Shown piece after piece: positions 1 to 7,347 of a stretch of 64,000 nucleotides of DNA. Origin of the DNA: Streptomyces capillispiralis (GTDB lineage: Bacteria > Actinomycetota > Actinomycetes > Streptomycetales > Streptomycetaceae). Under the pieces are notes generated by a model. It was given only the letters and a program-made list of their open reading frames with translations. It made no database searches and was not told where the DNA came from. Location of the stretch: assembly GCF_007829875.1 (NCBI RefSeq), contig NZ_VIWV01000001.1, positions 1,550,001 through 1,614,000 of the forward strand. Direction: 5' to 3'. A program made the translations under genes and the position numbers. Each line of letters starts with the position of its first letter. Positions within the stretch are counted from its first letter, which is position 1.

Positions 1-484
1 GGTGCTGGCCCCAGCCCGCGTAGGGGTCGCCGGGCTGGTCGCAGACCGTGGAGTCGCCGACCAGGAGGATCTGCCGGGCGTGGTGCGCCGGGGCGACCCG
101 GATGCCGGCGAGGGCGGGCGCGCTGCCGCCGACGGTGAGGTCGAGTCCCGGTGTGCCGTCGGCTCCGAGCGGCTCGCCCTCCGGGGTGCGGACGTTCACG
201 GTGAAGCTGCGGACGATCCGCTCCCCGGCCGGTACGGCGGTCTCCGGGAGCAGGGCGCGCCGGGTCTCGCCCGCGAGGGCGGTGCTGGACGCCCCGTCAC
301 CGCCGAGGGTGACCCGCACGTCGTAGGTACCGGGCGGCAGGTCGAAGTGGCAGGCGGTGGCGGTGCAGTTCTCGATGCCGGGGGCCGGCCGGTGCCCCTG
401 GTGCTGCCGCGCCTGGGCCGGTACGGCGGTCAGGCCGATGCCCAGCGCCACGGCCGCGGTGACGGCGGCCCGGGCCGGTCTCAT
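1..484 (-). CDS. Rhamnogalacturonan acetylesterase-like GDSL esterase (CE12), N-terminal part
   Basis: The first about 161 residues are visible; the gene runs off the left edge. A secretion signal covers residues 1-25 (Ala-rich hydrophobic core, AQA cleavage site). A small beta domain follows (HFDLPPGTYDVRVTLGG, with fluctuating hydrophobic strands), and then VGDSTVCDQPGDPYAGWGQ near residue 143. That is GDSL block I with the catalytic Ser, in the form used by carbohydrate esterase family 12. These enzymes remove acetyl groups from pectic rhamnogalacturonan. The ATG overlaps the stop of the upstream galactanase gene (ATGA), so it is the third gene of a reverse-strand cassette for secreted plant cell-wall enzymes. 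The catalytic Asp-His block lies outside the window. The acetylesterase call is good at family level; the substrate is inferred. Confidence 0.82.
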   Translation of the reverse strand, partial: MRPARAAVTAAVALGIGLTAVPAQARQHQGHRPAPGIENCTATACHFDLPPGTYDVRVTLGGDGASSTALAGETRRALLPETAVPAGERIVRSFTVNVRTPEGEPLGADGTPGLDLTVGGSAPALAGIRVAPAHHARQILLVGDSTVCDQPGDPYAGWGQH

Positions 485-1893
485 GTGCCGCGCGTCCACT
501 GCTGGTTGGTCCCTCCGTTGCAGGTGTACGTGATGAGGGCCGCCGCGTTGGCGGTGGAGCCGCCGGACACGTCCAGGCACTCGCCGGTCGCCCGTGACCG
601 GAGGGTCACGTAGGAGCCGCTGGTGCCGAGGGTCCACTGCTGGGCGGTGGCGGAGGGGGAGCAGTTCTCCTGGGTGACCGTGCTCGCGTTCTCCGTCAGG
701 CACAGGGAGCTGTGCCATGCGACGAGTTGGTGGTGGCCGTCGCCGGTGGGCCTGAACCAGAACCGCTGGTTGCCGCCGCCGTTGCAGTCGTACTGCTTGG
801 TCTGGGCGCCCTGCCACTGCGACTGGCCGGTCACGTCCGCGCACCGGCCGCTGTGCCGGGCGGTGAGCGTGTGGTACGTGGCGGACGTCCCGCTGACCGT
901 CCCGGCGGCCGTGTCGATGGTGACCTCCGGGGACCAGGACAGGGACATCGAGGTGGCGGACGGGAAGGTCAGCGGCAGCCACACGTACCGGGAGTCGTTG
1001 ACGGTCCCGCCGAAGGAGTTGCCCCAGCGGTCGCCGAGGTACAGGTACGAGGTGCCGGAGGAGCCCTGGACCGGCAGCACGAAGGCGGTCTGCGAGCCGA
1101 AGGCGGTCGCGTCGCCGACGTCGCGCATCGCCGACCAGGGTCCGGAGAGGCTGGTGGCGGTGGCGTACCGCTGCTGGTTGGGGTTCCAGCCGGTGGCGCC
1201 CGAGGTCAGCATGAAGTAGACGCCGCCCCGCTTGAACAGGGCCGGTGCCTCGCGGTGGCCGCCGGGCCAGGGGTTGGCGACCAGGCTCGCGATGCCGGTG
1301 TGGTCGGCGGTGAGCCGGTAAATGTGCAGGTCGTAGTTCTCGCGGGCGGCGGAGACCATGTAGCCGGTGCCGTCGGTGTCCGTGAAGACGGTGATGTCGC
1401 GGGACATGTGCTGCCCGAGCGGGCGGAAGCTGCCCCGCCAGGTGTAGTTCCCGTCCACGGTGTCGGAGACGGCGACGGCGGCGCGGGCCTCGCTGTAGTC
1501 GCTGCCGTTCTCCTTGTGCATCCACATCACGTACTGGCCGGTGGACGCGTTGTACATGACCTTGGGCCGCTCGATGTTGGCGGTGGCGAGTTCCGGGTGG
1601 CTGGCTTCGGTGAGGACCTGGCCCCGGAACTCCCAGTTCTTCAGGTCGGTGGAGCGGTAGGCGTCCACGGAGCGGAAGGTGTTGTCGGCGTTGCGGTGCT
1701 CGCCGAACCAGTAGTAATACGCTCCGGACTTGAGGACACCGCCGCCGTGGGCGTGCAGAGGGCTGCCCGAACGGTCGGTGAACTGCGTGCCGTTGGCGAT
1801 CGTCTGCGGGGCGGCCTGGGCGGGCCCCGCGGTGGCCAGGGCGCCGGCGAGCGCGAGACAGAGGGCGAGCAGTACGGCGTAGGCACGTCTCAT
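481..1893 (-). CDS. Secreted GH43 exo-beta-1,3-galactanase-like enzyme with CBM13
   Basis: 470 residues. Residues 1-27 are a Sec signal peptide ending AQA. The catalytic part, about residues 30-330, is a GH43 five-bladed propeller: the opening HAHGGGVLKSGAYYYWFGEH and the later HREAPALFKRGGVYFMLTSG are typical of the galactan 1,3-beta-galactosidase subgroup. Residues about 335-470 form a ricin-B/CBM13 lectin with three QxW-type repeats (NQRFWF, AQQWTL, NQQWT), a galactose-binding module. Streptomyces enzymes with GH43 plus CBM13 act on the beta-1,3-galactan backbone of arabinogalactan proteins. It starts one base after the stop of the upstream arabinofuranosidase gene (TGAcATG) and overlaps the esterase downstream, so the three genes are probably one transcript. 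Subfamily and substrate are inferred from motif resemblance. Confidence 0.8.
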   Translation of the reverse strand: MRRAYAVLLALCLALAGALATAGPAQAAPQTIANGTQFTDRSGSPLHAHGGGVLKSGAYYYWFGEHRNADNTFRSVDAYRSTDLKNWEFRGQVLTEASHPELATANIERPKVMYNASTGQYVMWMHKENGSDYSEARAAVAVSDTVDGNYTWRGSFRPLGQHMSRDITVFTDTDGTGYMVSAARENYDLHIYRLTADHTGIASLVANPWPGGHREAPALFKRGGVYFMLTSGATGWNPNQQRYATATSLSGPWSAMRDVGDATAFGSQTAFVLPVQGSSGTSYLYLGDRWGNSFGGTVNDSRYVWLPLTFPSATSMSLSWSPEVTIDTAAGTVSGTSATYHTLTARHSGRCADVTGQSQWQGAQTKQYDCNGGGNQRFWFRPTGDGHHQLVAWHSSLCLTENASTVTQENCSPSATAQQWTLGTSGSYVTLRSRATGECLDVSGGSTANAAALITYTCNGGTNQQWTRGT

Positions 1894-1894
1894 G

Positions 1895-2989
1895 TCACGC
1901 CCCCCGCCCCGCCGCGCCGTCGGCCACGGGGACGCCGAAGTCGGGGGTGCCGTCCGCCTTCCAGCCGAGCGGCTGGACCCGGGTGTGGCGGTTGGGGTCG
2001 TGCAGCGGGTCGCCGCTGATCTCCTTGTACTGGCGGGCGTGGTAGACGAGGACGTCGGTGCGGCCGTCCTCGGCGACGGTGAAGCAGTTGTGCCCGGGAC
2101 CGTACTGCTTGCTCGTGTCGTTGCTGGTGAAGACGGGGACGGGCGACTTGGCCCAGCTCGCCGGGTCCAGCAGGTCGCTGTCCTCGTCGGCGGTCAGCAG
2201 GCCCATGCAGTAGTGGTGGTCGGTGGCGCTGGCCGAGTAGGTCATGAACAGCCGGCCGTTGCGGTGCAGGACGTACGGCCCCTCGTTGACCGCGAAGCCG
2301 ATGCGCTCCCAGTCGTACTCGGGTGTGGAGAGCCGCACTTGGGGCCCGGTGAGGGTCCAGGGACCGGCCATCTCGGAGAGCCAGATGGCGGTGTTGTTGG
2401 CCATGCCGGGTTCGTGCTGGGCCCAGGCGAGGTAGCGGGTGCCGCGGTGGGCGAAGGTGGTGGCGTCCAGGGAGAAGGTCTCCCAGGCCGTCTTGATCTG
2501 CCCCTTCTCGACCCACGTGCCGCGGAAGGGGTTGGCGTTCGCGTTCTCCAGCACCCAGATGCGGATCGCCCACACGTCCTCGGCGGGCGCGGCGGCGAAG
2601 TAGATGTACCACTTGCCGTCGACGCGATGCATCTCCGGCGCCCAGATGTGGGCGCCCATGGCGCCGGTGGGGTGGGCCCGCCAGATGACGGACTCGGCGG
2701 CGGTGCCCAGGCCGCCCAGGGTGCGGGAGCGGCGCAGGACGATCCGGTCGTACTCGGGGGCGGTGGCGGTGAAGTAGTAGAAGCCGTCGGTGTGCCGGGT
2801 GATGTGCGGGTCGGCACGGTTGCGGACGAGCGGGTTCACGTAGGGGGCCGCCTTCGGGCCTGCGGCGGGGGCGGCGTGGGCGAGGGCCGGGGTGGCGGCG
2901 GCCAGGGCGCCGGCGGCGAGGGCGCCCTTGAGCAGGAGTCTGCGGGCGGGGGGAGGGGGAAGGCCGGGCAGGTCGGCGGCGCGGCTCAT
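1895..2989 (-). CDS. Tat-exported GH43 alpha-L-arabinofuranosidase
   Basis: 364 residues from the ATG at 2989, chosen because AGAGAGG lies a few bases upstream; an in-frame ATG at 3064 would sit inside the operator-like region. The N-terminus carries a twin-arginine signal (ARRLLLKG followed by an Ala-rich core). The GH43 catalytic triad is visible: Asp in NRADPHI (base), Asp in SLDATTF (pKa modulator) and Glu in FAVNEGPYVL (acid). The sequence resembles actinomycete exo-1,5-alpha-L-arabinofuranosidases of GH43. It is the promoter-proximal gene of the three-gene cassette, and would strip arabinose side chains so that the galactanase encoded next can attack the backbone. Confidence 0.8.
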   Translation of the reverse strand: MSRAADLPGLPPPPARRLLLKGALAAGALAAATPALAHAAPAAGPKAAPYVNPLVRNRADPHITRHTDGFYYFTATAPEYDRIVLRRSRTLGGLGTAAESVIWRAHPTGAMGAHIWAPEMHRVDGKWYIYFAAAPAEDVWAIRIWVLENANANPFRGTWVEKGQIKTAWETFSLDATTFAHRGTRYLAWAQHEPGMANNTAIWLSEMAGPWTLTGPQVRLSTPEYDWERIGFAVNEGPYVLHRNGRLFMTYSASATDHHYCMGLLTADEDSDLLDPASWAKSPVPVFTSNDTSKQYGPGHNCFTVAEDGRTDVLVYHARQYKEISGDPLHDPNRHTRVQPLGWKADGTPDFGVPVADGAAGRGA

Positions 2990-3017
2990 GCGGTCTGCCT
3001 CTCTGGTGGGGGTCGTC

Positions 3018-3081
3018 GGCGTTCGGCATGCACGGTGCGACGGATTCGACATCCCGAACAACATCTGACATGCCGAACGCC
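3018..3081. promoter_or_regulatory. Repeated operator-like motif upstream of the GH43 cassette
   Basis: GGCGTTCGGCATG (3018-3030) and CATGCCGAACGCC (3069-3081) form a perfect 13-bp inverted repeat 38 bp apart. Inside lie two direct copies, GACATCCCGAAC (3048-3059) and GACATGCCGAAC (3067-3078), offset by 19 bp. A core of the form TTCGGNATGTC therefore occurs three times, 30-90 bp upstream of the arabinofuranosidase start. This looks like a multi-site operator for a regulator of arabinogalactan use. The regulator is not in the window. Confidence 0.6.
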
Positions 3082-3165
3082 GAAAAGGTAAGGGTGCGTC
3101 AGGGGCAGGTCAACGGGTCCGACGGGACGAAGACGTCCGCCGGCCTCCCGGACCGTCCGGCATCC

Positions 3166-3999
3166 CTACGCCGCGACCGGCGCGAAGGCGTCCATCCGGT
3201 CCCCCTCCGGCTGGACGACGCCGTACGTGCTCTCCGGGACCTCGTTCCAGGCGCCGGGCAGGTTCCCCAGGGGCTCGGAGACGATGAGGCGGGCCTCGTC
3301 GGACATCTCCCGCAGGAACTCCAGGTCCGGGTGGAGGGAGCGCAGGGTCTCCACCCGGGTGCTGTAGAACAGCGAGCGGGAGGCCCTCTGGCTGGAGTAG
3401 CGGAACGCCCACAGCCGCGTCCCGTCGGTGACCGCGACCGTCATCTGCAACGGGAACTCGATGCCGTGCTCGTGGCCGACCCGCTCGACCAGTCCCGCCA
3501 TCCGCGCCACCGCGCCGGGCGGGTCCTCCTCCAGACCGAAGGTGAGCGCCAGGTAGAACATCAGCTCGGAATCGGTGGAGCCCTCGATGGACAGGAACAG
3601 GTCCGGGGCGACGGCCAGGGCCAGCTCCCGCCGGACGCGCTGGAACTCGTCGATCGCGCCGTTGTGCATCCACATCCAGCGGCCGTGGCGGAACGGGTGG
3701 CAGTTGGTCTGCTGCACCGACGTCCCGGTCGAGGCACGGATGTGGGCGAAGAACAGGGACGAGCGGACGTGTCCGGCGATCTCCTGGAGGTTGCGGTTGC
3801 TCCACGCCGGGCCGATGTCCCGGACGACCGCCGGGGTGATGGTGTGCGTGCCGTACCAGCCGAGGCCGAATCCGTCGCCGTTGGTCGTCTCGACGCCCAG
3901 TTTGGCGTGCAGGCTCTGGTCGATCAGTGAGTGCGCCGGTTTGTAGAGGATGCCGTCGAGCAGGATGGGGGCGCCCGAGTACGCGAGCCAACGGCACAT
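3166..3999 (-). CDS. Class II glutamine amidotransferase (YafJ/EgtC-like)
   Basis: 277 residues from ATG 3999. The sequence begins MCRWLAYSGAPILL, so removal of the initiator Met exposes Cys at position 1, the Ntn nucleophile of class II amidotransferases; this fixes the start. GGGAAGG lies upstream. Other family features are the HNGAIDEF loop that binds glutamine, FFAHIRAST, and SDSELMFYLAL-type residues (here STDSELMFYLAL). There is no synthase domain, so it is a stand-alone glutamine amidohydrolase. No ergothioneine genes are nearby, so the acceptor or true substrate is unknown. It is divergent from the homocysteine methyltransferase, with 115 bp between the two starts. Confidence 0.85.
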   Translation of the reverse strand: MCRWLAYSGAPILLDGILYKPAHSLIDQSLHAKLGVETTNGDGFGLGWYGTHTITPAVVRDIGPAWSNRNLQEIAGHVRSSLFFAHIRASTGTSVQQTNCHPFRHGRWMWMHNGAIDEFQRVRRELALAVAPDLFLSIEGSTDSELMFYLALTFGLEEDPPGAVARMAGLVERVGHEHGIEFPLQMTVAVTDGTRLWAFRYSSQRASRSLFYSTRVETLRSLHPDLEFLREMSDEARLIVSEPLGNLPGAWNEVPESTYGVVQPEGDRMDAFAPVAA

Positions 4000-4114
4000 G
4001 GTCCACCGCCTTCCCGGCGCGGTTCGTCTCCTCGTCCCTCCAGGATTCCAGTCCTCCCGCACGGGCGCGCGCTGCGGGATCCACCGGGGGCGCGTCTCGG
4101 CTACCGTCGGTGAC

Positions 4115-5029
4115 ATGAGCACCTCGTCGTCCTTCACCGAGGCCGTCGCCGCCGGCACCGTCGTCCTCGACGGCGGCATGTCCAACCAGCTCGCGGCGGC
4201 CGGACACGACCTGAGCGACGAGCTGTGGTCGGCCCGGCTGCTCGCCGAGGACCCGGAGGCGGTCACGGCGGCCCACCTCGCCTACTTCGAGGCGGGCGCG
4301 GACGTGGCGATCACGGCCAGTTACCAGGCGACGTTCGAGGGCTTCGCGCGGCGCGGGACCGGCCGGGAGGAGGCGGCCGGGCTGCTCGCCCTGAGCGTGG
4401 AGTGCGCCCGCGAGGCGGCCCGGCGGGCCCCGTCGTCCCCCCGCCCCCGGTGGGTGGCGGCCTCCGTCGGCCCGTACGGGGCGATGCTCGCGGACGGCTC
4501 CGAGTACCGGGGCCGGTACGGGCTCACCGTGGCCGAACTGGAGCGCTTCCACCGCCCGCGCCTGGACGTCCTGGCGGGGGCCGCCCCGGACGTGCTGGCC
4601 CTGGAGACGATCCCCGACACGGACGAGGCGCAGGCCCTGCTCCGCGCCCTGCGCGGCCTGGGCGTCCCGGCCTGGCTGTCGTACTCGGCGGCCGGCGGCC
4701 GCACCCGCGCGGGCCAGCCCCTGGAGGACGCCTTCGCGCTCGCCGCACGGGCGGACGAGGTCGTCGCCGTCGGCGTGAACTGCTGCACCCCCGAGGACGC
4801 CGACCACGCGGTGGCCCTCGCGGCCCAGGTCACCGGCAAGCCGGTCGTGGTCTACCCCAACAGCGGCGAGACCTGGGACGCCCGGGCACGGGACTGGACC
4901 GGCCGCGCCACCTTCACCCCCGAGCGGGTGACGGGATGGCGGACGTCGGGGGCGCGGCTGATCGGAGGCTGCTGCCGGGTGGGGCCACGGACGATCGCGT
5001 CGGTGGCGCGGGCGCTGCGGGCGTCGTAG
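4115..5029 (+). CDS. mmuM: Homocysteine S-methyltransferase
   Basis: 304 residues, a (beta/alpha)8 barrel of the Pfam S-methyl_trans family. It would transfer a methyl group from S-methylmethionine (or SAM) to homocysteine to give methionine. The zinc ligands are present: Cys in VGVNCCTP and the Cys pair in IGGCCRVGP near the C-terminus. LDGGMSNQL near residue 20 and LETIPDTDEA in the middle are also family-typical. The length matches stand-alone MmuM enzymes, with no cobalamin domain. The start is the ATG opening MSTSSSFTEAV. The 3' end overlaps the convergent AbaA-like ATPase gene by about 116 bp. Confidence 0.88.
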   Translation: MSTSSSFTEAVAAGTVVLDGGMSNQLAAAGHDLSDELWSARLLAEDPEAVTAAHLAYFEAGADVAITASYQATFEGFARRGTGREEAAGLLALSVECAREAARRAPSSPRPRWVAASVGPYGAMLADGSEYRGRYGLTVAELERFHRPRLDVLAGAAPDVLALETIPDTDEAQALLRALRGLGVPAWLSYSAAGGRTRAGQPLEDAFALAARADEVVAVGVNCCTPEDADHAVALAAQVTGKPVVVYPNSGETWDARARDWTGRATFTPERVTGWRTSGARLIGGCCRVGPRTIASVARALRAS

Positions 5030-5441
5030 CGAACTCGCACCAGACGACCTTGCCCGGGGCGCGCTCCGCCACGCCCCACGTGTCGGACAGCCCGGCCACG
5101 AGCAGCAGCCCGCGCCCGCTCTCCCCGCAGTCGTCCTCCTGCTGCGGCAGGGGCACCGCGGGCACACCACGTCCGCTGTCGTGCACCTCCACGCGCACGC
5201 GGTCGGCGTACGGCAACAGCCTCAGCAGAAAGCCCCGGCCGGGCGGTACGCCGTGCAGCAGGGCGTTGGTCGCCAGTTCGCTGACGCACAGCAGCACATC
5301 GTCCGCGCGCCCGTGTACGCCCCACTCCTCCAGCACCCGGCGCGCGAACGCCCGCGCGCCGGGCACGGACCGGCGCTCACGGCGGAAGAAGCGCTCACGT
5401 GGGGCGGGGACGTGAGGCGAGGGTGAAGTTTCCTGAATCAC
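4914..5441 (-). CDS. AbaA-like ATP-binding regulatory protein (HATPase_c, anti-sigma-factor type)
   Basis: 175 residues if the GTG at 5441 is used (VIQETSPSPH...); the ribosome-binding site is not obvious, so the start is uncertain. The GHKL ATPase motifs are clear: N box ELATNALLHG, G1 VEVHDSGRGVP and G2 SGRGLLLVAG. The fold is that of SpoIIAB/RsbW-like serine kinases, which in Streptomyces occur singly next to WhiJ-like and DUF397 genes and are thought to influence development. It is divergent from the WhiJ-like gene, which is the usual arrangement. The last roughly 38 codons lie past the ATPase domain and are antisense to the mmuM end. Confidence 0.82.
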   Translation of the reverse strand: MIQETSPSPHVPAPRERFFRRERRSVPGARAFARRVLEEWGVHGRADDVLLCVSELATNALLHGVPPGRGFLLRLLPYADRVRVEVHDSGRGVPAVPLPQQEDDCGESGRGLLLVAGLSDTWGVAERAPGKVVWCEFATTPAAPAPPTRSSVAPPGSSLRSAAPPTSAIPSPARG

Positions 5442-5553
5442 GGGACGAGAGTCACGCTCCGTGCCCACGATGGAACAGTCCGCGCGGCCGTACGGCTGGA
5501 CCGTACGGCTGCGCGATGGTGAACGTACAGACGCGGGTGGGGAGTTCGGCCTC

Positions 5554-6375
5554 ATGGGCAACACCACGACACGGAGGAACGCCTCGGCGATGAAGATGGT
5601 GGGCGCGCTGCTCGCCCTCTACCGCCAGGCGGCCGGGCACACACAGAGGTCGCTGGGCGAGCGGTTCGTCATCGGCGAGCAGCAGATCGCGTCGATCGAA
5701 CAGGGCAGACGGCCCCTGAAGCCGGACCTCGCCGAGCAACTGGACGACCTCCTCGACACGAAGGGCGCGCTGTCGGTCGCGCTGAGCAGGATGCCGGAGG
5801 TGGATCTGGTTCCGCTGTGGGCTGAGGAGTATCTGGATCGGGAGCGGGAGGCCCTCGTGATCTCCTCGTACGAAAATCAGGTGCTACCGGGTCTGCTACA
5901 GACGGAGGCGTACGCGCGGGCGGTATTCCGCAGCCGCATCCCAGTTATCGACGAGAACGAGATCGAGGCTCACGTGGCAGCGCGCACAGCGCGGCAAACG
6001 ATCTTCCGTGGCAAGGAACCACCGATCACCTGCTTCGTCATCTGGGAGGCCGTGCTCCGCGACCGCCTGGGCGGGAATGAGGTGTACGTCGAACAGTTGC
6101 AGAGCCTGCGGCAGCTCTCTGAACTACCCGGTCTCACTGTGCAAGTTCTGCCACTAGGACGCACTGCTCACGCAGCACTCGACGGACCCTTCGTCCTCCT
6201 GGAGACGCCAGAGCATCAGCGGCTTGCTTATACGGAAACCCAGCGCGGTAGCCAATTGATCGCTGATCCCGGCGAGGTGGCGATCCTCACGCAAAGGTGT
6301 GCGATGCTGCGGTCACAGGCCCTCAATCCCGAAGATACGAGGGACCTGCTGGACCGTCTTCTAGGAGACCAATGA
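5554..6375 (+). CDS. WhiJ-like helix-turn-helix regulator with DUF5753 (Scr1-type)
   Basis: 273 residues from ATG 5554, preceded by GGGGAG. The N-terminal XRE helix-turn-helix (about residues 12-70) contains TQRSLGERFVIGEQQIASIE. The remainder is the DUF5753 domain: ISSYENQVLPGLLQTEAYARA is its hallmark, as are LRQLSELPGLTVQVLPL and the FVLLE strand. Proteins of this type pair with the small DUF397 partner encoded immediately downstream, with which the stop overlaps (ATGA). The second half uses codons unusual for this genome (several CTA, GTT, CAT-type codons, for example around 5880-6260), which suggests past horizontal exchange of this gene class. Confidence 0.88.
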   Translation: MGNTTTRRNASAMKMVGALLALYRQAAGHTQRSLGERFVIGEQQIASIEQGRRPLKPDLAEQLDDLLDTKGALSVALSRMPEVDLVPLWAEEYLDREREALVISSYENQVLPGLLQTEAYARAVFRSRIPVIDENEIEAHVAARTARQTIFRGKEPPITCFVIWEAVLRDRLGGNEVYVEQLQSLRQLSELPGLTVQVLPLGRTAHAALDGPFVLLETPEHQRLAYTETQRGSQLIADPGEVAILTQRCAMLRSQALNPEDTRDLLDRLLGDQ

Positions 6376-6620
6376 GCAGCACCGCACTTCCGTGGTTCAA
6401 GTCGAGCTACAGCGGCAGCGATGGTGGCAACTGCGTCGAAGTCGCCTACACCTGGCGCAAGTCGAGCTACAGCGGCAGTGAAGGCGGCGAATGCCTCGAA
6501 GTCGCCACCCACCCCACCGCCATCCACATCCGCGACTCCAAGACACCGGACGCTCCCCACCTCACCATCACCCCGGAGGCCTGGGCCTCGTTCCTCGCAC
6601 TCGGCGCGCGCTCGCGCTGA
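6372..6620 (+). CDS. DUF397 protein with duplicated N-terminal motif
   Basis: 82 residues. The start ATG overlaps the stop of the WhiJ-like gene, so the pair is translationally coupled. DUF397 proteins normally carry one WxKSSYSxxxGxCVEVA segment followed by IxIRDSKxPDxPxLxxxxxxWxxFL. Here the first segment occurs twice in tandem (WFKSSYSGSDGGNCVEVA, then WRKSSYSGSEGGECLEVA), and the RDSKTPDAP and WASFLAL parts occur once. DUF397 proteins are thought to work with their HTH partner as a regulatory pair. The duplication may change stoichiometry or binding; it is an in-frame internal repeat rather than a frameshift. Confidence 0.88.
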   Translation: MSSTALPWFKSSYSGSDGGNCVEVAYTWRKSSYSGSEGGECLEVATHPTAIHIRDSKTPDAPHLTITPEAWASFLALGARSR

Positions 6621-6640
6621 CGAAGGGCGCCATGACGGCG

Positions 6641-7222
6641 TCAAGAGGTGGGGCGGGCGCGCAGGTGGGCGCGTTCGCCCTGCTTGCCGAAGATGACCAG
6701 CAGCTCCACCGGCTGATCGTTGTCGGGGCCCAGCCAGTGCGGGACGTGGGTGTCGAATTCCGCGACTTCCCCCGGCGCCATGACCAGGACGCGGTCGCCG
6801 AGGTGGAGGCGGAACCTGCCGTTGAGGACGTAGATCCATTCGTAGCCCTCGTGCGTCCGGAGTTCGGGCTCGCCGGCGGTGGGGCTGATGACGAGTTTGT
6901 GCGCGTGCAGGCCGCCCGGCCTGCGCGTCAGCGGCACGTACGTCATGCCGTCGCGCGTCACGGGGCGCAGGTGAAGGCGGGGATCGCCCGTCTCCGGAGC
7001 GCCGACGAGCTCGTCGAGCGGGACGTTGTAGGCCCGGGCCAGGGGCAGCAGGAGTTCCAGGGTGGGTTTGCGGCCTCCGCCTTCCAGGCGGGAGAGCGTG
7101 CTTTCCGAGATCCCGGTGAGTTCGGCCAGCGCGGCCAGCGTGATGGCGTGCCGGCGGCGCAGGTCCCGTAGACGGGGTCCGACGCCGGCCAGCACGTTCT
7201 TGAATTCTTCCACGCGCCGCAT
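6641..7222 (-). CDS. XRE-family regulator with C-terminal cupin
   Basis: 193 residues. Residues about 14-68 are an XRE helix-turn-helix (LAALAELTGISESTLSRLE). Residues about 100-187 form a cupin_2 sensor domain (HEGYEWIYVLNGRFRLHLGDR ... VPHWLGP). The layout is that of PuuR/SutR-type repressors, which bind a small ligand in the cupin and repress adjacent genes. It is divergent from the MFS exporter gene, with about 125 bp between the starts, so it probably controls that exporter and the reductase behind it. The ligand cannot be predicted. Confidence 0.85.
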   Translation of the reverse strand: MRRVEEFKNVLAGVGPRLRDLRRRHAITLAALAELTGISESTLSRLEGGGRKPTLELLLPLARAYNVPLDELVGAPETGDPRLHLRPVTRDGMTYVPLTRRPGGLHAHKLVISPTAGEPELRTHEGYEWIYVLNGRFRLHLGDRVLVMAPGEVAEFDTHVPHWLGPDNDQPVELLVIFGKQGERAHLRARPTS

Positions 7223-7347
7223 CTTGCTGAAACGGCATGAAGGATTGCAACTTTCCGGGGCCCGGGCGCACTCTCCCGACGACGTGAGCCACGCACCGCG
7301 TTGCTCACCAAGGCCGTCCCGCCCCTCATCGCTCAGGAGAGCTGCCG

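Noticed and set aside
3062..3064. Upstream ATG as start of the arabinofuranosidase
   Set aside because: It lies within the repeated operator motifs and would put about 25 extra residues ahead of the Tat signal; ATG 2989 has a proper ribosome-binding site.
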